Source of the DNA: Myxococcota bacterium
Lineage (GTDB): Bacteria > Myxococcota_A > UBA796 > UBA2385
Length of the DNA stretch: 56,285 nucleotides
Direction of reading: 5' to 3'
Assembly (NCBI GenBank): GCA_023150805.1
Contig: JAKLKF010000039.1
Span: 1-56,285 of the forward strand
The notes below the pieces were generated by a model that saw nothing but the letters and a program-made list of their open reading frames with translations, had not been told where the DNA came from and searched no databases. The translations under genes were made by a program, and so were the position numbers. Of the stretch, positions 50,319-56,285 are shown in pieces (the first letter of the stretch is position 1; every line of letters begins with the position of its first letter).

Positions 50319-51158
50319 TCAGCCCTCGACCCGGAAGGCCAGGCGCCGCTCACCGAGCGTGACCTGCCAGGCGCCCGGCGCGGCCGGACACCACGGGCCC
50401 TCGAGGCCGGGCAGCAGCGCGACGGCGCGCCCCTCGTGCGCGAAGGCCAGCGGGGCGGGCGGCGCCTCCCCGGCGAGCAGCAGGATGGGCTGGTCCTGGG
50501 GGTCGGTGGTCAGGGCCAGCTCCCAGCCCTCGCCGTGCGCGAGCCGGGTCCAGGGGCTGTCCTCGGCCAGCGAACCGGCGGCGGCCGCCCGCCGCTCGGG
50601 CGCGGGTCGGCCGAAGAGCGGGACGACGACGTCCAGGTCCGCCAGCAGGCGCAGGTCGGCGGGGGCCTGCCCCTCGCCGTCGGCGTCCAGCCCATGAGCG
50701 GCGGCCTCGACCGCGGCCCACAGCGGGCGCGCCGGGTCACCGGCCGGGCTCTGCTCCAGCCACGCGCCGGCCACGTCGGCGTGCGGGGCCCAGGCCTCGG
50801 GGAAGGCCCGCACGGTCGCGGCGGCGTCCTGGACGACCTCGGCCACGACCGCGGCCTGGCCCAGGAAGGCGGCGGCGGCGCACAGCTCGTCGAGGGCGGA
50901 CAGCGCGTCCCAGGACAGGGCCGGGTCGTCCTGCTCGTCGATCTCCTCCAGGGCCTGCAGCGCCTGCGAGAGGTGCGCACGCAGCGCCTCCCGCAGGGCG
51001 CGCCCGGGACCCAGGTCGGTGAGCTGGGCGAGCAGCGGGTCGTCGGGCGAGAGGCGCCGCAGCAGGCCGCCCAGGATGGCCAGCTCCAGGGGCTCGGCCT
51101 GGCCGGCCAGCGCCTGGAGGAGCTGGCTGCGCAGCAGGGGTGCGGGGTCGGGGGTCAT
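50319..51158 (-). CDS. Hypothetical helical protein of the sigma/Lon-like operon
   Basis: 279 aa, all-helical in residues 1-180 (LLRSQLLQALAGQAEPLEL, LREALRAHLSQALQALEEID), ending in a beta-rich 80-residue domain (WELALTTDPQDQPILLLAG, WQVTLGERRLAFRV) that looks like a carbohydrate- or ligand-binding sandwich. No family recognised. The start overlaps the stop of the upstream gene (ATGA); 6 bp separate it from the Lon-like gene. Confidence 0.6.
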   Translation of the reverse strand: MTPDPAPLLRSQLLQALAGQAEPLELAILGGLLRRLSPDDPLLAQLTDLGPGRALREALRAHLSQALQALEEIDEQDDPALSWDALSALDELCAAAAFLGQAAVVAEVVQDAAATVRAFPEAWAPHADVAGAWLEQSPAGDPARPLWAAVEAAAHGLDADGEGQAPADLRLLADLDVVVPLFGRPAPERRAAAAGSLAEDSPWTRLAHGEGWELALTTDPQDQPILLLAGEAPPAPLAFAHEGRAVALLPGLEGPWCPAAPGAWQVTLGERRLAFRVEG

Positions 51159-51649
51159 CGCTTCTCTCCGCGGGCTGCGCCGCCCTGGCCGGCCTTCGCC
51201 GCCAGGGACGCACGGTGGGTGGCGCGCCGGACAGCGCCGCGCTCGGCGGCGTCGGGATGCTCCAGGCGCACGCGAGCCCGGTAGCAGGTGACCAGGCGCG
51301 CGCCGGGCGCGACGATCACCACCACGCCCCGGGCGCCGATGTACTGCACGCGGCCCTGGTCCTGGTCGAAGACGCGGCCCGCGCGGAGCGCCTCCTCGCA
51401 GGCCTGCTCGGCGGCGTGCAGCCAGCGGTCGTGGTTGCGGTCGACCACGAGGCGGGCGCCGTCGTCGCGGACGCAGACCCGGTGCCCCTCGTCGCCGTTG
51501 AAGAAGCCGGCGACCCGCAGCAGGTCCCAGTCGTGCTTCCAGTCCTGCAGGGAGCCGAACAGGTCCCACCACCGCTCGGCGGGGTGGAAGACGTGCTTGC
51601 GGACCTTGAACCAGCGAGCGGTCCGAAGCTGGTAGGACAGGAGCTTCAC
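51155..51649 (-). CDS. Hypothetical protein, 164 aa
   Basis: The N-terminal half is Trp/Arg-rich (ARWFKVRKHVFHPAERWWDLF, WKHDWDLLRVAGFFN) and includes a helical hairpin; residues 70-130 are beta strands. The C-terminal 25 residues are basic and probably disordered. It is coupled to the sigma-like gene by an ATGA overlap and to the next gene by another. The family is unknown to me; as the second gene after a sigma-like factor it could be an anti-sigma or adaptor protein, which is speculation. Confidence 0.55.
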   Translation of the reverse strand: MKLLSYQLRTARWFKVRKHVFHPAERWWDLFGSLQDWKHDWDLLRVAGFFNGDEGHRVCVRDDGARLVVDRNHDRWLHAAEQACEEALRAGRVFDQDQGRVQYIGARGVVVIVAPGARLVTCYRARVRLEHPDAAERGAVRRATHRASLAAKAGQGGAARGEKR

Positions 51650-52434
51650 GCGTCACCCCCGACCGACCGGCGCAGGTCCTCCACCGCGCGCTCCAGGGCC
51701 TTGCGCGCCGCCTCGCGGGCCTTGGCCAGCGGCGGGTCGGGCCAGCAGACCCGCACCGCCATGTCGGGCAGCCCCTCGCCGGGCGGGGCGGGGTCGGAGC
51801 GCGCCGCCTCCATGCGGGCCAGCACGGCCTCGGGCGGCTCGCCCAGCTCGCGGGCCAGGGCCTCGGCCCAGGGCGAGGGGTCGGCGCCGAGCGCCAGGGC
51901 CAGGACCACGCGGCGCCGCACCGCAAGGGCGGGCAGGCGCGCCAGCACCTCGGCCCGCCGCAGGCCCAGGTCCAGGTCCGGGGGACCGGCCGGCGGGGGC
52001 GGGGGCGCCGGGCGCGGCTCGGTCAGGCCCAGGTCGGCGGCGGCGGCCGGTCCCCCCCGGCGCGCCCGCCAGCGGGCCTTCTCCTCGGCCGGCTCCAGCC
52101 CCTCGCCCAGGGCCTGCTCGGCGTGGCGGCGACGGCCCCAGCGCCGGCTGCGGTCGACCAGGAAGTTCCGCAGCACGGTTCGGCGCCAGGCGGCCGGCGA
52201 CCCCTCGTCGTCGACGAGCAGGGCGCGCGGGCGCTGGCCGGGCGCGGGCAGGCAGAGCGCCTCCATCGCCTCGTGCAGCCACTCCTCGACCTCCTCGGGC
52301 GAGGGCGAGGCCAGGAAGCGGCGCACGCGCGGACGCCACTCCCGGTACAGGGCGTCCAGCGCGCGATCCCCGCGGCGCCGGTCGCCCGCCTCGTGCCAGG
52401 CGCGCAGGTCTTCCTGGATGGGATCCACGCTCAT
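51646..52434 (-). CDS. Divergent ECF-type sigma factor-like protein
   Basis: 262 aa. Residues about 20-110 have a sigma region 2 pattern (ALDALYREWRPRVRRFLA, EEVEEWLHEAMEALC, SPAAWRRTVLRNFLVDRSRRW). A Pro-rich linker (PAPPPPPAGPP) follows, and residues 170-215 could be region 4 (LPALAVRRRVVLALALGADP, WAEALARELGEPPEAVLARM). ECF factors direct RNA polymerase to stress promoters. The TAGGAT box 21 bases upstream of the ATG may serve the whole four-gene operon. Confidence 0.6.
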   Translation of the reverse strand: MSVDPIQEDLRAWHEAGDRRRGDRALDALYREWRPRVRRFLASPSPEEVEEWLHEAMEALCLPAPGQRPRALLVDDEGSPAAWRRTVLRNFLVDRSRRWGRRRHAEQALGEGLEPAEEKARWRARRGGPAAAADLGLTEPRPAPPPPPAGPPDLDLGLRRAEVLARLPALAVRRRVVLALALGADPSPWAEALARELGEPPEAVLARMEAARSDPAPPGEGLPDMAVRVCWPDPPLAKAREAARKALERAVEDLRRSVGGDA

Positions 52435-52455
52435 GCAAGCACCCCTCGGCGGCGC

Positions 52456-52461
52456 ATCCTA
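52456..52461 (-). promoter_or_regulatory. TAGGAT -10 box before the sigma-like operon
   Basis: TAGGAT on the minus strand ends 21 bases before the ATG at 52434. A short leader is possible here, unlike the other TAGGAT boxes. Confidence 0.4.
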
Positions 52462-52499
52462 CCGTCGGCGGAGCGGGCGGGGATCCCCGCGCCTGCCGC

Positions 52500-53120
52500 T
52501 CAGCGCGCCTCGGGCACCGCCCCGCAGCGGGCCTCCCACGCCGCCAGGGCGACGAGCATGGCGCGCACGACCTCGTCGACCGGGGCGCACACGTCCAGGG
52601 GCACCGTGGCGCCGGCCAGCGCGTGGGCGCCCAGGGTCCGGTACCGGGCGTCGAGGCGCGCGTCCTCGGCCGGGTCCAGGGTGCGCCGGTCGTGCTCGGT
52701 CACCCGGGGCCGCCCGCCCAGGCGCGCCTGCCGCACGGCCAGGGGGGCGTGCAGGTAGAAGGTCAGGTCGGGGGCCGGCACCAGCGGCTCCATGCCCGCC
52801 AGGGCCGGCCGCGCCGGGTCGGGCGCGTAGACCAGGGTGCTCAGCCAGTAGCGGTCGATGACCACCGAGCGCCCCTGCTGCACCTGGCGCAGGGCGCGCA
52901 GCCCGGCCTCGATCACGGTGGCGCCGCAGGCCAGGCTGTGGGCGACGGGGCTCTCGCGGAAGGCGGCGTCGAACTGCGGGCGCACGGCGCGCAGCTCGGC
53001 GGTCGGGGTGGTGAGCAGGTCGGCGTCGAGCAGGACCGAGAGCTGCTGGGCGACGGTGGACTTGCCGCAGCCGTCCAGGCCCTCGATCACGACGATGCGC
53101 CCGGGGTGGTCGGTGTTCAC
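52500..53120 (-). CDS. Thymidylate-kinase-like P-loop kinase
   Basis: 206 aa. P-loop EGLDGCGKST (9-18), then the DR(Y/W) motif SVVIDRYWLSTLVYAP and the FYLHAPLAVRQARLGGR lid segment fit the thymidylate kinase fold. The GTG start sits in a GTGA overlap with the Gre-like gene. Whether it is the housekeeping dTMP kinase or a specialised paralogue cannot be decided; the odd neighbours (Gre-like factor, radical SAM enzyme) favour a paralogue. Confidence 0.75.
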   Translation of the reverse strand: MNTDHPGRIVVIEGLDGCGKSTVAQQLSVLLDADLLTTPTAELRAVRPQFDAAFRESPVAHSLACGATVIEAGLRALRQVQQGRSVVIDRYWLSTLVYAPDPARPALAGMEPLVPAPDLTFYLHAPLAVRQARLGGRPRVTEHDRRTLDPAEDARLDARYRTLGAHALAGATVPLDVCAPVDEVVRAMLVALAAWEARCGAVPEAR

Positions 53121-53710
53121 GCGACCTCCCGCGCGCCGACCGCGCCGCTGCCGTCCAGGTCGGCGCCCCGCTCGTGCAGATCGGCCCCGTCGGCCCCCGG
53201 CGGGGTCGGCCCCAGCTCCAGGACCTCGACCTGGCGGCGGCGGCCGGCGATCACCACCTCCCGCAGCTCCCCCTCGCTGGCGCCCAGCAGGGCCCGCCCC
53301 AGGGGCGAGTCGTAGCTGACGCGCCCACGCGGCGGGTCGCCGTCCTCGAAGCCCGCGACCCACAGCCACTGCGCCTCGTCGTGGCCGGCGATGCCGCCGC
53401 CAGCGTCAGCGCCGCCGTCCTCGAAGCGCCAGCGCACGCCGGCGCCGACCACGACGCGCTCGGGGATCCCCGACAGCGGCGGGACCACCTCGGCGCGATC
53501 GACGACGCGCTCCAGCTCGCGCAGGCGGTGGGCGAGCTGGTGCATGCGGCGCTGGTTGTCCTCGAAGGCGAAGTTGTCGTGCCAGCCGGAGCTGTCGCCG
53601 GACTCCAGCGCGGCGGGGTTGTCGGCCACGACGGCGTCGAACTCGGCGCGCACCAGGGCCAGGCGCTGCTGCAGGCGGCGCTTGCCGCCGACGGTGAGGA
53701 CCACGCGCAT
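53117..53710 (-). CDS. GreA/GreB-type transcript cleavage factor-like protein
   Basis: 197 aa. An N-terminal coiled coil (GGKRRLQQRLALVRAEF, GDSSGWHDNFAFEDNQRRM, LAHRLRELERVVDRAEVV) is followed by a C-terminal domain with the Gre signature YDSPLGRALLGASEGELREVVI. Gre factors enter the secondary channel of RNA polymerase and stimulate cleavage of backtracked RNA. At the coiled-coil tip GreA has GDLSENAEY; here the tip is GDSSGWHDNFAF, and it keeps D and an N/F pair rather than the acidic DxxE set. I chose the ATG at 53710 because GGAGG lies 5 bases upstream. Confidence 0.75.
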   Translation of the reverse strand: MRVVLTVGGKRRLQQRLALVRAEFDAVVADNPAALESGDSSGWHDNFAFEDNQRRMHQLAHRLRELERVVDRAEVVPPLSGIPERVVVGAGVRWRFEDGGADAGGGIAGHDEAQWLWVAGFEDGDPPRGRVSYDSPLGRALLGASEGELREVVIAGRRRQVEVLELGPTPPGADGADLHERGADLDGSGAVGAREVA

Positions 53711-53711
53711 C

Positions 53712-54320
53712 TCAACCTCCACGGGGGGGAGCGGGACGAAGGGGACGCAGGCGGGGTGCGGCCCCGGACAGGCGGGCGACCACGCGCGCCGCCAGCAGCT
53801 CGGGGGGCGCCCCGCCGGCGTCGAGGACGGGCAGGCAGGGCAGGCCCAGGCCCCGGGCCCACCCCAGCGCGGCGTCGCCGACCTCCAGGAAGAAGCCCAG
53901 GTCGCCCGGCTCGTGCTGGCGGCGCTCCAGGACCCGGCGGGGCGCGGTGAGGGGCAGCACCAGGGCGCCCTCCGCCCGACAGGCCCGCGCCAGGGCCGGC
54001 AGCCAGGCGGCGGCCACCCGCGGCGAGCGCCGCGCGGCGTAGGCCAGGTTGCCGGGGTGCCAGGTCTCGACGATGCGAGGTCCCTGCCCCGCCCAGGCCA
54101 GGTCGCGCGCCAGCTCGCGGGCGAACAGCTCCTGGTCGAAGGCGGCGGCCGCGTCGGCGGCGGTGGCGCCGGGCGGGCGCCAGGCGGGATCGGCGGCCAG
54201 CTCCATGCCCAGCTCGGGGTGGAAGGGCAGGCCCAGGCGCACGGCCAGGGCGCGGCCGAGGGTCGACTTGCCGGCGCCGTGGGGGCCGATCAGGACCAGG
54301 GAGGGGAGCGCTGCGGGCAT
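53712..54320 (-). CDS. P-loop ATPase/kinase of AAA_28/deoxynucleoside kinase type
   Basis: 202 aa. Walker A is GPHGAGKSTLGRALA (about 12-26), followed by PFHPELGMEL and a second strand (RIVETWHPGNLAYA). ERRQHEP near residue 150 is lid-like. It resembles small nucleoside or nucleotide kinases of the ATP-binding AAA_33/28 group. Together with the neighbouring dTMP-kinase-like gene it suggests nucleotide phosphorylation. The gene ends 1 base before the Gre-like start; 11 bp separate it from the radical SAM gene. Confidence 0.6.
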   Translation of the reverse strand: MPAALPSLVLIGPHGAGKSTLGRALAVRLGLPFHPELGMELAADPAWRPPGATAADAAAAFDQELFARELARDLAWAGQGPRIVETWHPGNLAYAARRSPRVAAAWLPALARACRAEGALVLPLTAPRRVLERRQHEPGDLGFFLEVGDAALGWARGLGLPCLPVLDAGGAPPELLAARVVARLSGAAPRLRPLRPAPPRGG

Positions 54321-54331
54321 CGGGGGGCCTC

Positions 54332-55294
54332 TCAGGCGGCGAGGGGGGGCACGGGGAGAGACGCGGGGCGGGCCCACTGACGGACAGCGGCGTGCCAGGC
54401 GAGGGCCGCCGCGGGGGGGCCGCCCCGGCGCAGGGCGGAGCGCAGGTCCACGCCGACGTCGGGCCGGTCCATGCAGGGGCGCAGCCGGCCGTCGTGGGTC
54501 AGGCGCAGGGCGTGGATGCCCTCGCGGCACTGGCCCTGGCGCGGGCAGGCGGCGCAGGCCCGCCACGGCGCCTCCTGGCCCAGGTGGTGGTCCTTGATCT
54601 CGACGGTCAGGCCGTCCCGCCACTGCAGGCGCAGGGTCGGCAGGCTGTCGGGATCAGGCTCGGCCCAGGCCCGCGGGGCCGGCCCGCGCAGCCGCTCGAC
54701 CGCCGCCCGCACCGACCGGGGGCCCAGGTCGGCGCAGCCCAGGTCGTCGAGCACGCCCACCACCACCGGCCAGCCGGCGGCGCGCGCCAGCAGCAGGCCC
54801 AGGTCGGCGTCGTCCTGGGGGCCACGCCAGACGTAGTTGAGCTTGAGCGGCCGGCCGCGCTCCAGCAGGCGCGCCAGGACCGCCTCGCGCCGCGCGAAGG
54901 CCGCCTCGCCGCGCCCGGTCCGCGCCTGGAAGGCCGGCAGCGCGCAGCCGTGCACGCTCATGTTGGCGCGGGAGAGCCCCGCCTCGAAGCAGGCGTCCAG
55001 CCGGTCCACCTCGACGGCGCCGGCGGTGATGAGCGAGATGTCCAGGCCGGGGGCACGCGCCCGCGCCGCCGCGATCCGGTCGGGCAGGTCGCGGCGCAGC
55101 AGGGGCTCGCCGCCCAGCAGCTTGAGCTTGCGCACGCCCTGGTCGACGGCGACGGCGAGCAGCGCGTCCAGCTCGTCGCCGGGCAGGCCGCCGGCGTGCG
55201 CGGTCGCCGGGTCGCCCTCCTGGTGGCAGAAGGCGCAGGCCAGCGAGCAGCGGGCGGTGACGACGACGCGCAGGTACCGAGGTCCGAAGGACAT
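54332..55294 (-). CDS. MoaA-like radical SAM enzyme
   Basis: 320 aa. The 4Fe-4S/SAM motif is C16-SLA-C20-AF-C23, followed by KLKLLGGEPLLR. The C-terminus has CAACPRQGQC...GIHALRLTHDGRLRPC, which resembles the second 4Fe-4S site of MoaA GTP 3',8-cyclase (CxxCxRLRLTxDGxLxxC), so an extra cluster is likely. The substrate is unknown: the GTP-binding residues of MoaA cannot be checked here and moaC lies 43 kb away. GGAGGAGAG precedes the ATG at 55294. First gene of an operon with the P-loop, Gre-like and kinase genes. Confidence 0.75.
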   Translation of the reverse strand: MSFGPRYLRVVVTARCSLACAFCHQEGDPATAHAGGLPGDELDALLAVAVDQGVRKLKLLGGEPLLRRDLPDRIAAARARAPGLDISLITAGAVEVDRLDACFEAGLSRANMSVHGCALPAFQARTGRGEAAFARREAVLARLLERGRPLKLNYVWRGPQDDADLGLLLARAAGWPVVVGVLDDLGCADLGPRSVRAAVERLRGPAPRAWAEPDPDSLPTLRLQWRDGLTVEIKDHHLGQEAPWRACAACPRQGQCREGIHALRLTHDGRLRPCMDRPDVGVDLRSALRRGGPPAAALAWHAAVRQWARPASLPVPPLAA

Positions 55295-55352
55295 CTCTCC
55301 TCCATGTGGCGGGAGAGACGCGCGCCGCCCGGCCGACCGGACAGCAGCCGGG

Positions 55353-56153
55353 TCAGCGGTCGGGACGGCGGCCGGAGCCGACCTGGACCTCCGCCAGGAT
55401 GGGCAGGTGGTCGGAGGGGTGCGCGGCCGAGGGCATCGGCGTCCACGAGGTGATGGGCGGCAGGGGCGCAGCCCGGACCCGGACCCCCGGGCGGGCCATC
55501 ACCACGTCCAGGGCCTGCAGGCGCCCGCCGACGTTGCAGGTCGGCCCGGGAGGGCTGTGGTCGACCAGGCCGGCCGCCTGGGCCCGCGCCCGCTCGGGCC
55601 AGCCGGGCAGGCTGTTCAGATCGCCACAGAGCAGGTCGGGCGCGCGGTCCAGCACGGCCTGGAGCTGGTCCAGGCCCCGACGCGGGGCGGCGGGTGGATC
55701 CCCCGTCCAGCTCAGGTGCACGACCGCCAGGCGCAGGCCGCCGGGCAGCTCGGCCAGCAGGGCCTGCTTGCGGCCGCCGGGCAGCGCAAGGGCCTCGACC
55801 CGCTCGGCGCCACCGCGGACCAGCACGGCCAGCCCCTCGCCGCCGTGCGGCGCGAAGCTCAGGTGGTGGTCGGGGAAGGCCGCCCGGAGCGCGGGCAGCA
55901 GGGAGGGCTCGACCTCCTGCAGGGCCAGCACCTCGGCCTGCACCTGGGAGAGCCGCGCGAGCAGCCGCTCCCGGCGTCGGTCGGGCGCCAGGTCCGCGGG
56001 CGCGCAGGCCGGGTACCAGGAGGGGCGCAGGTGCGCGTCGGCCAGCAGGTTCCAGCAGAACAGCCGGAAGCCGGACCAGGCCGGGCGCGGGGCCGGCCGC
56101 CAGGTCAGCAGGTCGAGGGTGCCGGCGGGCGAGGGGCGGGCGGGGGCGCGCAT
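55353..56153 (-). CDS. Endonuclease/exonuclease/phosphatase (EEP) family hydrolase
   Basis: 266 aa. Motifs of the DNase I-like fold are visible: FRLFCWNLLADA, VLALQEVEPSLL with the metal-binding Glu, LAVVHLSW, LLCGDLNSLPG and the C-terminal SDHLPILAEV with the catalytic Asp-His. The short length leaves no extra domain, and the substrate may be DNA, a nucleotide, or a phospholipid. Upstream of the radical SAM operon on the same strand with 58 bp between, so it may belong to it. The first 35 residues are Arg/Pro-rich and lack a signal peptide. Confidence 0.85.
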   Translation of the reverse strand: MRAPARPSPAGTLDLLTWRPAPRPAWSGFRLFCWNLLADAHLRPSWYPACAPADLAPDRRRERLLARLSQVQAEVLALQEVEPSLLPALRAAFPDHHLSFAPHGGEGLAVLVRGGAERVEALALPGGRKQALLAELPGGLRLAVVHLSWTGDPPAAPRRGLDQLQAVLDRAPDLLCGDLNSLPGWPERARAQAAGLVDHSPPGPTCNVGGRLQALDVVMARPGVRVRAAPLPPITSWTPMPSAAHPSDHLPILAEVQVGSGRRPDR

Positions 56154-56285
56154 GGCGAGCAGACGCGCCGCAAGGTCCGACTCGGACAGGGCCCTCGCCG
56201 GGTGGGGCCCCCACAGACGAAGACCCCAGCGCCACGAGGGGGCCGGGGTCCAGGTCGGGGCCCGCAGGCCCCGGGTCGGTCGCGG

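Noticed and set aside
54332..55294. Prokaryotic viperin (pVip) identity for the radical SAM enzyme next to nucleotide kinases
   Set aside because: The Cys spacing fits radical SAM in general, but the C-terminal CxxC...RLTHDGRLRPC site is MoaA-like, and the viperin NFSGGEPF pattern is LLGGEPLL here.

Overview
The window is a very G+C-rich bacterial chromosome segment, most likely from a Myxococcota-type (former Deltaproteobacteria) organism. The taxonomic clues are direct but indirect in weight: many short-signal lipoproteins, a (Asp-Thr)n low-complexity linker before a beta-helix, Asp/Cys metal-binding motifs followed by FG-GAP-like repeats, a long thrombospondin type 3 repeat protein ending in a MYXO-CTERM-like tail (Gly/Cys, hydrophobic helix, RRRR), and serine/threonine kinases. 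No rRNA, tRNA, insertion sequence or CRISPR array was seen.

Layout. 1-4.0 kb: accessory genes (unknown 505-aa protein, small HTH protein, lipoprotein, XRE regulator, transmembrane Ser/Thr kinase). 4.0-12.7 kb: core genes, namely infA, a MazG-like hydrolase, an AsmA-like/GT51 transglycosylase, a UspA-like and a YihY-like protein, and the coupled operon arcA-rlmI-moaC, then a lipoprotein. 12.7-18.7 kb: a compact integrative element with a tyrosine integrase at the end of a five-gene overlapping operon, a divergent XRE/XRE switch with two copies of one operator, a replication-initiator-like protein, and a hairpin-rich non-coding tail. 19.3-23.6 kb: Bor-like lipoprotein, beta-helix lipoprotein, amine oxidase, glycosyltransferase. 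23.7-35.9 kb: a seven-gene, almost gapless operon that is the highlight of the window. 35.9-44.3 kb: secreted phosphatase, metal-binding, OmpA-like and TSP3 proteins. 44.4-56.3 kb: transporter, lipid kinase, a sigma-like/Lon-like protease operon, and an operon with a radical SAM enzyme, two P-loop kinases, a Gre-like factor and an EEP hydrolase.

The 23.7-35.9 kb operon joins a vWA protein, a PP2C phosphatase and a kinase with a zinc ribbon (a TerY-P triad) to a superfamily 1 helicase, a 489-aa protein with a C-terminal RNDVAH motif suggestive of a HEPN ribonuclease, a coiled-coil McrB-type NTPase and a DUF2357/McrC-like protein with terminal zinc ribbons. From what is known of McrBC relatives this fits a CoCoNuT-type (coiled-coil nuclease tandem) type IV restriction/abortive defense system. 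The apparent lack of a recognisable nuclease motif in the McrC-like partner and the HEPN-like motif in the middle protein suggest that RNA cleavage may be the effector step; that is inference. Small palindromic repeats sit just before this operon and after its right-hand neighbour, and its leucine codon choice (more CTC) differs from the CTG-rich flanks, both fitting acquisition as a unit.

Several genes on both strands seem to be transcribed from a TAGGAT-like -10 box 6-21 bases ahead of the start codon, so leaderless or very short 5' leaders may be common in this genome.
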